A DNA stretch of 64,000 nt from the NCBI GenBank assembly GCA_946480055.1, contig CAMLID010000002.1:1-64000 (forward strand), given 5' to 3'. The stretch is from an uncultured Lysobacter sp. Its GTDB lineage: Bacteria > Pseudomonadota > Gammaproteobacteria > Xanthomonadales > Xanthomonadaceae. The position numbers were made by a program, and so were the translations under genes. Within the stretch, counting starts at the first letter, position 1; every line of letters begins with the position of its first letter. The notes below the pieces were generated by a model that was not told the origin of the DNA, made no database searches, and worked only from the letters and a program-made list of their open reading frames with translations. Positions 11,700-21,492 of the stretch are shown here, piece after piece.

Positions 11700-12397
11700 T
11701 GGCCCCTACCCCCAAGGTTCCGTCGCTGCGTCTGTCGCCCTGGCTGCTGGCCGGCGCATTGGTGACGGCCAGCCTGCCCGCACTCGCGATCAAGCCCTTC
11801 AGCGCCGACTACACCGCCAGCTACATGGGCATGCAGGGCAACGGCCGCATGACCCTGGCCGCGGCCGGCCCCGGCCGCTGGAAGTACAGCCTGGAAGTGA
11901 CCAGCCCGCTGGCCAACCTGAGCCAGTCGACCGTGTTCGAAGAGAAAGGCGGCCAATGGCGCCCGCTCTCGGGCAACGACTCGAGCAAGGTGCTGACCCG
12001 CAAGCAGGTCAAGAACGCGACTTACGACTGGGGCCGCGGCGTCGCAACCTGGACCGGCGACGTCAAGACCAACCGCGCCGGCCCGATCCCGCTGGTCGCC
12101 GGCGACATGGACGCGCTGCTGATCAACCTCGCCCTGGTGCGCGACGCCAGCGCCGGCAAGGCCATGAACTACCGCATGGTCGAGGACGGCCGGGTCAAGC
12201 AACTCACCTACACCGTCGCCGGCAAGGAAACCATCGACATCGGCGGCAAGAGCCAGACCGCGACCAAGCTGGTCAGCACCAACGGCGACAAGCAGACCAT
12301 CGCCTGGGTCGTCGACGGCATACCGGTACCGGCACGCATCCTGCAGCGCGACAACGGCCAGGACGCGATCGACCTGCGCGTGCGCGGCGTGCGCTGA
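11699..12397 (+). CDS. DUF3108 exported protein, second paralogue
   Basis: A 232-residue paralogue of the preceding gene: IKPFSADYTASYMGMQGNGR against its FVADYQVYNGGK region, and QRDNGQDAIDLRV against its C-terminus. A longer N-terminal region (about 20 residues) precedes the hydrophobic signal segment, ending near LPALA. ATG 11699 overlaps the previous stop. The pair looks like a tandem duplication that has diverged, possibly forming a heteromer; function is unknown. An intrinsic terminator follows 23 nt after the stop. Confidence 0.8.
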   Translation: MAPTPKVPSLRLSPWLLAGALVTASLPALAIKPFSADYTASYMGMQGNGRMTLAAAGPGRWKYSLEVTSPLANLSQSTVFEEKGGQWRPLSGNDSSKVLTRKQVKNATYDWGRGVATWTGDVKTNRAGPIPLVAGDMDALLINLALVRDASAGKAMNYRMVEDGRVKQLTYTVAGKETIDIGGKSQTATKLVSTNGDKQTIAWVVDGIPVPARILQRDNGQDAIDLRVRGVR

Positions 12398-12420
12398 CGC
12401 GGCCGGCGACGCAACGCATT

Positions 12421-12450
12421 AAAAAGTCCCGCGAGCGCGGGGCTTTTTTT
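12421..12450. terminator. Intrinsic terminator between DUF3108 gene and CadC-type regulator
   Basis: The stem CCCGC-gag-GCGGGG is flanked by A5G on the left and a run of seven T on the right, so it can stop transcription from the plus strand and probably also from the minus-strand regulator gene that converges here. Confidence 0.85.
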
Positions 12451-12478
12451 ATGCGCCGATGCACCGGTCGCGCAGGTT

Positions 12479-13801
12479 TCAGCCCGCGGGCGTCGCGCAG
12501 CCGGCGTTGCGGCCGACCCGGCGCTGCAGATCCGCGCACAGGCGCTGCGCCGCATCGGCGCGGCCGCTGCGACGTAGCAAGTCCGCCAGCCGCGTGGTCG
12601 CGGCCGGATGCATCGGCGCGAACTCCAGCACCCGCCGATACCACTGCTCGGCCTCGCGCGTGTGGCCCAGGGCGCGATGGCGGTCGGCCACCAGCACGCC
12701 GGTGTCGGCGTACCAGGGCAGCAATTGCGACTTCTGCTGCTCGTAAACCCTGGTCATCGCCGCGTACGCGGCTTCGAAGTACGGCAGCGCGGCCTCATCG
12801 CGACCGCGGATCTCCAGCACGTCGCCGATGTTGATCAGCGGCGCCCAGGCGTCCGGATCCAGCGCCACCGCCTGCCGGTAAGCCGCCAGCGCCGCATCGA
12901 AATCCGCCTGCGCGCTGAGCACGAAACCAAAGGCCTTGTGCGAAGCCGCATCGCGCGGCGCCAGCCGCACCGCCTGCTCGGCCATCTGCTGCGCACGCCG
13001 CAGGGCATCGCGCGCACTCGGCGTGTCCAGGCTGCCGCTGCTCAGCGCATCGCCGAGCTTGGTGTACTCCGGCCCCTGCCCAGGCGGATGCGGCCAGCGC
13101 AGCACACGCTGCACCAGGGCATTGGCCAAGCCCGCGTATGCCGGCGCGTAGTCGGGATCGGTCGCGATCAGGCGCTCGTACAGATCGATCGCGGCCTCGT
13201 TGTCGGCGCGCGAGAAGCGCATGTAGAAATCGCCGGCGCGTTCGGCGATCGCGCGCGATTGCGCGCTGGCCGGCTGCGGCAGAGACAGCCCCAGCCAGCC
13301 GGCCAGTGCGAGCACGGCCACGCCCAGCGCGCAGGCCAGCGCAAAGGGACGCGTCGGCGCACGCGGCCGCGACGGCGGCTGCATCGCGGCGTCCGTTTCG
13401 ACCGCGACGGTGGCGAGCGCGGCCGTTTCGGGCATCGCGACCTCGAACGGCGTCGCGGCCGCGATCGCATGCACCGGCGCGATCCACCGATAACCGCGCT
13501 TGGAGATCGTCTCGATGTAGCGCGGGGCGCGCGGATCGTCGCCCAGCGCCTTGCGCAGTTTGGACACGGTGCGCGCCAGGGTGTCCTCGCCGACCACCAG
13601 CCCCGGCCACAACTGGGCGAACAGCTCGTCGCGCGACCACACCCCCTGCGGCCGCGCCGCCAGCGCGAACAGCAGGTCCATGACCTTGGGCTCCAGCCGC
13701 TGCACGCCGTCGGCGCCGACCAACTCGCCCGAAGCGCGCCACGCGCGCCATGCGCCGATGCCGATCGCGGCCGGTTCTGAGGGATTGTTTGCGGGAAGCA
13801 T
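12479..13801 (-). CDS. CadC/ToxR-type membrane-bound regulator with TPR sensor
   Basis: A 440-residue one-component regulator. Residues about 14-112 form an OmpR/CadC-type winged helix (EPKVMDLLFALAARP, WSRDELFAQLWP, DDPRAPRYIETISKRGYRW). A single transmembrane helix lies at about 153-173, then a periplasmic region with several tetratricopeptide-like repeats from about residue 190 to the C-terminus. Such proteins bind DNA from the membrane in response to envelope signals. ATG 13801 is preferred; the frame extends to 13894 without a better start. It is divergent from the S41 peptidase lipoprotein (149 nt between starts), which is the obvious candidate target. Confidence 0.8.
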   Translation of the reverse strand: MLPANNPSEPAAIGIGAWRAWRASGELVGADGVQRLEPKVMDLLFALAARPQGVWSRDELFAQLWPGLVVGEDTLARTVSKLRKALGDDPRAPRYIETISKRGYRWIAPVHAIAAATPFEVAMPETAALATVAVETDAAMQPPSRPRAPTRPFALACALGVAVLALAGWLGLSLPQPASAQSRAIAERAGDFYMRFSRADNEAAIDLYERLIATDPDYAPAYAGLANALVQRVLRWPHPPGQGPEYTKLGDALSSGSLDTPSARDALRRAQQMAEQAVRLAPRDAASHKAFGFVLSAQADFDAALAAYRQAVALDPDAWAPLINIGDVLEIRGRDEAALPYFEAAYAAMTRVYEQQKSQLLPWYADTGVLVADRHRALGHTREAEQWYRRVLEFAPMHPAATTRLADLLRRSGRADAAQRLCADLQRRVGRNAGCATPAG

Positions 13802-13950
13802 CACGGCCGACCCTGCCTTCGCAACTTCGTCAGGAAAAAAGGAGGAACCCGTCCTTGCCCTACGATACCGGTTGCGCGCGAATGGCAGCAGCACCGGCCG
13901 TCGCCCGTCCTGCGACGCCTGGCCCCGCCCTTACCGATCCGGAGCGAAGC

Positions 13951-15519
13951 ATGCGCCTGCCCACCCTCAAACCGCTGGCCGCCCTGGCCCTGGCGCTGCT
14001 GTTCGCCGCCGGCTGCGGCCACCAGGCCGCGTCGGCCGAGCGCGGCGCCCCGGCCGGGGCCGAGACGACCGCATCGGCCGGGGCCACGCTCCCCGCCGCC
14101 GAGGTCCGCGCCGAATTCGAGGAGCTCTACCAGCGCCTGCGCGCCTCCCATTACGACCTCTACGCGCGTCGCAGCCGGCCCGAGTACGACGCCCTCTACG
14201 AACGCATGCGCGCCTCCTTCGACCGGCCGATGACGCCGCTCGAGATCCAGACCCGATTCCAGAGCTTCGTCGCCTACGGCCGCATCGCCCACGCCACTAT
14301 CGGCTTCCCGCTGCCGGCGTTCCAGAGTTACCGCGAGGGCGGCGGCAAGGCCTTCCCGCTGTCGCTGCGGGTCGTCGCCGGCGCCGTGCGCGTGACCGAG
14401 AACGACAGCGGTCGGCCCTCGCCCGCGCCCGGCGACGAGATCCTCGCCATCGACGGCCTGTCCGCGGCGGAATGGATGCGACGCCTGGCCGGCCACGTCT
14501 CGGCCGACAACGACTACCTGGCGCATGCCCAGATGGAAAACTGGCTGCCGGCGCTGGTGTGGCTGGAATACGGTCCGCGCGAAAGCTACGCGCTGAAGAT
14601 CCGCGACGCCTCCGGCCGCAGCAGCGAACTCAGCCTGCCCGCGCGCACCCGCGCCCAGATGCGCGCGGCCGCCGAGGCGCGCCCGAACACCTTGGATCTG
14701 GACTGGGACAAACGCGAATACCGCATGCTCGAACACGGCGTCGCCTATCTGCGCCCCGGCCCGTTCTACAACAACGCGCCCGGCGCGGCCGACATGTGGG
14801 ACTACGCCGCGTTCTCGACCTTCATCGACGACGCCTTCCGCAGTTTTCTGAAGGCCGACGCCAAGAGCCTGCTGATCGACCTGCGCAGCAACCCGGGCGG
14901 CGACAACTCCTTCAGCGATCTGATGGTCGCCTGGTACGCCGAACGCCCGTTCCGCTTCGTCTCCGCGTTCAAGGTCAAGGCCAGCCAGGCCGCGATCGAC
15001 AGCAACCGCAAGCGCCTGGACGCCGACGCATCCGATCGCAACACGATCTCGCGCAAGTACGCCCAGGCCTACGCCGAGCATCGCCTGGGCGAGGTGTTCG
15101 ATTTCGAAATCCCGATGGCGCGACCGCGCAAGGACGAACGCTTCCGCGGCAAGGTCTATCTGCTGGTCGACCGCCGCTCGTACTCCAACACCGTCACCGT
15201 CGCCGCCCTCTCGCAGGACTACGGCTTCGCGACCGTGCTGGGCGAGGAAACCTCCGACCTGGCGACCAGCTACGGCGCCTCGGAAACCTTCACCCTGTCG
15301 CGCACCGGCATCCAGGTGACCTTCCCCAAGGCCTACCTGATCCGCCCCAGCGGCAATACCGCAGCGCGCGGCGTGGTGCCCGACATCGCGATCGAAACAC
15401 CGGTGGTGGCGGGCGCGGACGACCCGGTGCTGGCGCATGCGCTGCGGATCGCGGCCAAGAACGAGGCGCGCAAGACGACCGAAACAGCCAAGGCGCCGAA
15501 CGCAGCCAAGGTTCGCTAA
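13951..15519 (+). CDS. S41-family peptidase, predicted lipoprotein
   Basis: A 522-residue C-terminal-processing-type serine protease. The N-terminus has a lipoprotein signal with lipobox FAAGC (C22). A PDZ-like stretch PAPGDEILAIDGL lies near 158-170. The S41 core follows: LLIDLRSNPGGDNS (307-320) and DRRSYSNTVTVAAL, where S412 is the likely nucleophile. ATG 13951 follows GGAGCGA. Being lipid-anchored, it should act in the periplasm. Only the divergent CadC-type regulator neighbours it. S41 enzymes process or degrade exported proteins; the substrate is unknown. Confidence 0.82.
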   Translation: MRLPTLKPLAALALALLFAAGCGHQAASAERGAPAGAETTASAGATLPAAEVRAEFEELYQRLRASHYDLYARRSRPEYDALYERMRASFDRPMTPLEIQTRFQSFVAYGRIAHATIGFPLPAFQSYREGGGKAFPLSLRVVAGAVRVTENDSGRPSPAPGDEILAIDGLSAAEWMRRLAGHVSADNDYLAHAQMENWLPALVWLEYGPRESYALKIRDASGRSSELSLPARTRAQMRAAAEARPNTLDLDWDKREYRMLEHGVAYLRPGPFYNNAPGAADMWDYAAFSTFIDDAFRSFLKADAKSLLIDLRSNPGGDNSFSDLMVAWYAERPFRFVSAFKVKASQAAIDSNRKRLDADASDRNTISRKYAQAYAEHRLGEVFDFEIPMARPRKDERFRGKVYLLVDRRSYSNTVTVAALSQDYGFATVLGEETSDLATSYGASETFTLSRTGIQVTFPKAYLIRPSGNTAARGVVPDIAIETPVVAGADDPVLAHALRIAAKNEARKTTETAKAPNAAKVR

Positions 15520-16059
15520 GCCGTTGGCATGTGCCAAAAAGCGCCATCGATGAATAAAAAACACATTCCGTAAGGCGCCCGGCGTCTTCCCGACAAGCTT
15601 GAAGCCCTTGCGGAAGGAGCGACGCGCCTTCGCGATAACGGCCCAGCCGTTCCGGAAGGGCGGGCCGGCCTTCGCGATAACGATCGAGTCCTTCGCGAAC
15701 GCGTCGAAGGGATTCGGGAAGGCCCGGCCCGCTTTCCGGAAGGGAACACGGGCCTTCGCGAAGCCGGCAACGTCCTGCGCGAATCGCGGCGGCGCCTTCC
15801 GCAAGGCCGGCGGCGGCTTCGGTCAGGCAGGAAAGGCTTGCGCGAATCCGGCGCCGCCCTTCGCGAAGGCCGGCCAGCCCTTCCGGAAGGCCGGCGCGGC
15901 GCAAGCGCAAGCGCGCCGCCTCACTCCGCCCTGTCCGCGCGGCCGCGCGAATGCGGGCGACGGGCTCGTCCTCGCGCGCGCGACCAGCGCAGCGCCAAAG
16001 CCAATTCCGGAAGATCCCGAACGGCGTGCCGACCTGTCGGCCCGATCCGCCCGAACCAA
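15520..16059. other. Gap between convergent genes, mostly repeat array
   Basis: The gap between the S41 peptidase and the murA terminator is dominated by the 21-bp array at 15558-15893. A small TTGGCA-tg-TGCCAA hairpin lies at 15525-15538 just after the peptidase stop, but lacks a T run. From 15894 to 16059 I see nothing I can name. Frames are open on both strands only because the 21-bp period is a multiple of three and stop-free. Confidence 0.6.
15558..15893. repeat. Array of sixteen 21-bp palindrome-centred repeats
   Basis: Sixteen units lie in exact 21-bp register with core starts at 15566, 15587, 15608 and so on to 15881, without one insertion or deletion. Each begins with an 8-bp core that is a perfect or near palindrome, mostly TTCCGGAA or TTCGCGAA, widening to CCTTCCGGAAGG or CCTTCGCGAAGG in the best units (15-16). 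The following 13 bp vary, with GGCCGGC favoured. The array lies between the 3' ends of convergent genes. It has no spacers of CRISPR size and no cas genes nearby. Read as protein it gives heptads of the form F-A/R-K-x-x-x-x, but with no ATG or GTG start. A DNA-level role (protein-binding sites on one helix face) seems more likely than coding. Confidence 0.85.
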
Positions 16060-16086
16060 GAAAAAGCCCCGCGGCAGCGGGGCTTT
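16060..16086 (-). terminator. Intrinsic terminator of murA
   Basis: Read on the minus strand, a GCCCCGC-tgcc-GCGGGGC stem is followed by a T5 run, 26 nt after the murA stop. Confidence 0.88.
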
Positions 16087-16112
16087 CGATCGGCGCATCG
16101 TCGACTCGACGA

Positions 16113-17622
<1,510 letters not shown>

Positions 17623-17960
17623 GTTCGGGGCACAGCCTTGGATTCGGTCGGAGGACGACGGTACGCCGGTCGGCGCGATTGCGCGCGCGGCACGGCGAGC
17701 CGTGGAGAGTGGGGGTGCCGCAGGGACAGACCCGCCCTGGACGGGCATTCAGCGGACGAACCGCATAGAATTCACGGATTAGCCTAGCGGAAAGCCCCGC
17801 GGTCCGGAATGGCGGCAAAGGAACGGCCCGTCCCAGCGGTCGCCCCGCCGCAGGCATTCGGGCCACGCGCGGCGAGCCAGGCCCGCCGACGCGGCCCCGG
17901 CCGCCGGCCCCTTTCCGACCCGGAGCGCCCGGCGCTTCGTTCTCAGAGCGACCTGTGCCG
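17623..17960. other. Divergent intergenic region between ibaG and kdsD
   Basis: A 338-nt region between divergent transcription units (ibaG-murA and kdsD-kdsC-lptCAB). A TAGAAT hexamer at about 17766 on the plus strand is the only clear AT-rich element and could be a -10 site. No gene is evident; the long GC-rich frames here are not convincing. Confidence 0.5.
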
Positions 17961-18977
17961 ATGACGATCTCCCCCCTCACCGCGGCGTCCGCGCCGCACC
18001 CGGTCACCGATGCCGGCCTGGCCGCCAGCGGCCGGCGCGTGTTCGAGATCGAGGGCCAGGCCCTGGCCGCGGTCGCCGCGCGCATCGACGGCGCCTTCAC
18101 CGCGGCCTGCCGGCTGATGCTGGCGGCGAGCGGGCGGGTGGTCTGCACCGGCATGGGCAAGTCCGGCCACGTCGCGCGCAAGATCGCCGCGACCCTGGCC
18201 TCGACCGGCACCCCGGCCTTCTACGTGCACCCGGGCGAAGCCGGCCACGGCGACCTGGGCATGATCACCGACGCCGATATCGTGCTGGCGCTGTCCTACT
18301 CGGGCGAGAGCGACGAAGTGCTGATGCTGCTGCCGGTGCTCAAGCGTCAGGGCAACAAACTGATCTCGATGACCGGCCGCGCCCAGTCGACCATGGCCCG
18401 CGAAGCCGACGTCCACCTCGACGTCAGCGTCCCCGCCGAGGCCTGCCCGCTGGCGCTGGCGCCGACCTCCAGCACCACCGCCTCGCTGGCGATGGGCGAC
18501 GCGCTCGCGGTCGCGCTGCTGGAAGCGCGCGGCTTCACCGCCGACGATTTCGCCCGCTCGCACCCGGCCGGCGCGCTCGGCCGGCGCCTGCTGCTGCACA
18601 TCACCGACATCATGCACGCCGGCGACGACGTGCCCAGGATCGCCGCCGACGCCAGCGTCAGCGAGGCCCTGGTGGAAATGAGCCGCAAGCGTCTGGGCAT
18701 GACCGCGGTGGTCGACGAGGCCGGCCGCCTGCTCGGCCTGTACACCGACGGCGACCTGCGCCGCACCCTCGACGACCCGGGCGTGGACCTGCGCTCGACC
18801 CGCATCGTCGAAGTCATGACCCGCGCGCCCAAGACCATCGGCCCCGAGGCGCTGGCGGTCGAAGCCGCGCAGCTCATGGAAACCCACAAGATCAGCGGCC
18901 TGCTGGTGGTGGACGCTGAACAGCGCGTGGTCGGCGCGCTCAATATTCATGACTTGTTGCGCGCTAGAGTGGTTTAA
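17961..18977 (+). CDS. kdsD: D-arabinose-5-phosphate isomerase KdsD (KpsF/GutQ family)
   Basis: A 338-residue sugar isomerase converting ribulose-5-phosphate to arabinose-5-phosphate, the first step to Kdo for lipid A-core. An N-terminal SIS domain (about 45-185) has GMGKSGHVARKIAATLASTGTPAFYVHPGEA and the LSYSGESDE loop; two CBS domains fill about 210-335. ATG 17961 is taken as start; a GTG two codons upstream (17955) is possible. It heads a Kdo/LPS-transport operon with kdsC, lptC, lptA and lptB. Confidence 0.93.
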   Translation: MTISPLTAASAPHPVTDAGLAASGRRVFEIEGQALAAVAARIDGAFTAACRLMLAASGRVVCTGMGKSGHVARKIAATLASTGTPAFYVHPGEAGHGDLGMITDADIVLALSYSGESDEVLMLLPVLKRQGNKLISMTGRAQSTMAREADVHLDVSVPAEACPLALAPTSSTTASLAMGDALAVALLEARGFTADDFARSHPAGALGRRLLLHITDIMHAGDDVPRIAADASVSEALVEMSRKRLGMTAVVDEAGRLLGLYTDGDLRRTLDDPGVDLRSTRIVEVMTRAPKTIGPEALAVEAAQLMETHKISGLLVVDAEQRVVGALNIHDLLRARVV

Positions 18978-19055
18978 AGGCCAGGATTCGGGATCCGCGA
19001 TCCCCTCTCCCCGCAATACCCGCCTCGCGGCCCCCCTCCCATTCCGAATCCCCAC

Positions 19056-19604
19056 GTGCCCTACAGCCATCTCAACGACTATCCCGCCGAAGTCCGCGAA
19101 CGCGCCGCCCGGATCCGGCTGGCCTGCTTCGACGTCGACGGCACCCTGACCGACGGCCGCCTGATCTACGACAGCGAGGGCCGCGAGCTCAAAGCCTTCC
19201 ACGTCCACGACGGCCAGGGCCTGGTGCTGCTGCGCAAGGTCGGGATCGCCGTGGCCTTCGTCACCGCGCGCGCCAGCACCATCGCCGAGCAGCGCGCGGC
19301 CGAACTCGGGGTCGAGGCGCATACCCGCGTCGCCGACAAGCTGGCCTGCGTGCGCGAGATCGCGCAGCGGCTGGGCCTGGGCCTGAACGAGGTCGCCTTC
19401 ATGGGCGACGACCTGCCCGACCTGAAGGTGCTGCCGCACGTCGGCCTCGCGGTCGCGCCCGCCAACGCCCACCCCTGGGTGCGCGAGCGCGTGCACTGGC
19501 GCACCGGCGCGCAGGGCGGCGCCGGCGCCGGGCGCGAACTGTGCGACCTGCTGCTGGCCGCGCAGGGCCACGCCGAGCGCCTGCTGGCGCAGGTGCTGGA
19601 ATGA
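19056..19604 (+). CDS. kdsC: 3-deoxy-manno-octulosonate-8-phosphatase KdsC
   Basis: A 182-residue HAD-superfamily phosphatase that removes phosphate from Kdo-8-P. HAD motif I is CFDVDGTLTDG, motif II lies in VTAR, and motif IV is FMGDDLPDL. The lack of a cap domain and the short length fit KdsC tetramers. The start is GTG 19056, 78 nt after kdsD. Its stop overlaps the lptC ATG as ATGA. Confidence 0.93.
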   Translation: MPYSHLNDYPAEVRERAARIRLACFDVDGTLTDGRLIYDSEGRELKAFHVHDGQGLVLLRKVGIAVAFVTARASTIAEQRAAELGVEAHTRVADKLACVREIAQRLGLGLNEVAFMGDDLPDLKVLPHVGLAVAPANAHPWVRERVHWRTGAQGGAGAGRELCDLLLAAQGHAERLLAQVLE

Positions 19605-20167
19605 ACTGGCGCGGCCTGATCACCGCGATCCTGCTGCTCGGCGCGCTCGCCAGCGGCTGGGCGCTGTGGTCGCAGCGCCACAAGGACCGCGGCATTCCGG
19701 CCAGCGGCGGGCGCTCGGATTACGTGCTCAACGACTTCGAAGTGGTCGTGCTGGACAAGCAGGGCAAGGAATCCTTCACCTTGCGCGCGCCCAAGCTGGT
19801 GCGCGATCCCGACATCAAGACCATGGACATCGCCACTCCGACCTTCCTGATCCCGCCGCGGGCCGAGACTCAGGGCGGCGCCTGGGAAGTGCGCTCCAAG
19901 AGCGCCTGGGTCAGCGCCAAGGCCGACGAGGTGCGCCTGCGCGGCGCGGTCCAGGCCGACAGCACCGACGCCTCCGGCAAACCGATCGCCATCACCTCCG
20001 AGGAGCTGAACGTGTTCCCGGACACGAACAAGGCGACTTCGGCGGCCCCGGTTAAGCTGGTTCAGCCGGGCACTATAATGACCGGCTCGGGACTGCAGGC
20101 CGATCTCGATACCAAGAACGTCAACATCCCCAACGTCAAGGTCCGCTATGAAGCGAAAGCCCGCTAA
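19601..20167 (+). CDS. lptC: LPS export protein LptC
   Basis: A 188-residue inner-membrane-anchored protein with one N-terminal helix (residues 5-23) and a periplasmic beta-jellyroll. It links the LptB2FG ATPase to periplasmic LptA in the LPS bridge. DYVLNDFEVVVLDKQGK and the late GSGLQADLDTKNVNI fit the family. It is coupled to kdsC by a 4-nt overlap and overlaps lptA by 20 nt. A consensus TATAAT lies inside the gene at 20074-20079. Confidence 0.9.
   Translation: MNWRGLITAILLLGALASGWALWSQRHKDRGIPASGGRSDYVLNDFEVVVLDKQGKESFTLRAPKLVRDPDIKTMDIATPTFLIPPRAETQGGAWEVRSKSAWVSAKADEVRLRGAVQADSTDASGKPIAITSEELNVFPDTNKATSAAPVKLVQPGTIMTGSGLQADLDTKNVNIPNVKVRYEAKAR
20074..20079 (+). promoter_or_regulatory. 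Consensus -10 within lptC, likely lptAB promoter
   Basis: A perfect TATAAT is set in GC-rich coding sequence, 68 nt before the lptA ATG, with a weak TTAAGC 16 nt upstream as -35. In E. coli lptAB also has a promoter inside lptC, which makes a functional reading plausible. Confidence 0.5.
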
Positions 20168-20674
20168 GCCGCAGGTGCTGTGCCTGGTCGTCGCCCTGCT
20201 GGCGGCCACCGCGGCGCATGCGCGTTCTTCGGACCGCAACCAGCCCATGGACGTCGGCGCCGACCAGAGCAACTGCTCGGTCAGCAGCGACAGCGGTCCG
20301 TGCCTGCTCACCGGCAACGTCAAGATCGTCCAGGGCACCTTGATCATCAACGCCGCCAAGGCCGACATCAAGCGCGCCGACGGCGACATCAGCTACGTCA
20401 CCCTGACCGGCTCGCAAGTCACGCTGAAGCAGGAAATGGACGACGGCTCGCCGTTCAACGGCCGCGCCAACAAGGTCGACTACGACATGCCGAAGGACAC
20501 CGTGATCCTTACCGGCAACGCCTACGTCGACAAGGGCGGCGATACGATCAAGAGCGACCGCATCGTCTACAACATGAAGACCGGCCAGATCGAAAGCGGC
20601 GGCACCGGCGGCCGCGTCAACATGACGCTCAAGCCCAAGAGCAAGCCCGCCGCGCCGCCCAAGGGAGGCCGCTG

Positions 20675-20675
<1 letters not shown>
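20148..20675 (+). CDS. lptA: LPS transport periplasmic protein LptA
   Basis: A 175-residue periplasmic protein with a signal peptide (cut near AAHA-RS). It is an OstA-like beta-jellyroll that polymerises to carry LPS from LptC to Lpt[24 protein letters not shown] is the characteristic first part, and a second strand repeat [16 protein letters not shown] follows. The C-terminus is Lys/Pro rich. Two cysteines (NCSV, PCLL) may form a disulfide. The stop overlaps the lptB start by one base. Confidence 0.93.
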
Positions 20676-21394
<719 letters not shown>

Positions 21395-21480
21395 CCTTAG
21401 CTCGATTGCGCAGGGTTCCAGGCGTCGTTTTTCGCCAGACCTGGAACGTGCTTGCGGCCGCCCGCCCCATCAGGTCGCGT

Positions 21481-21486
21481 TAGAAA
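21481..21486 (+). promoter_or_regulatory. Possible -10 of a leaderless rpoN transcript
   Basis: TAGAAA lies exactly 6 nt before the rpoN ATG (4 of 6 matches to TATAAT). No clear Shine-Dalgarno precedes the ATG. This is weaker than the aroK and WGR examples, and read-through from lptB is equally possible. Confidence 0.28.
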
Positions 21487-21492
21487 CCGAGC

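Noticed and set aside
13801..15804. 667-residue minus-strand frame
   Set aside because: It is the antisense of the S41 peptidase gene, begins with TTG inside the repeat array, and has no domain.
15558..15893. CRISPR array
   Set aside because: The unit is 21 bp with no spacer of 30 nt or more, the variable parts are too short, and no cas gene is near.
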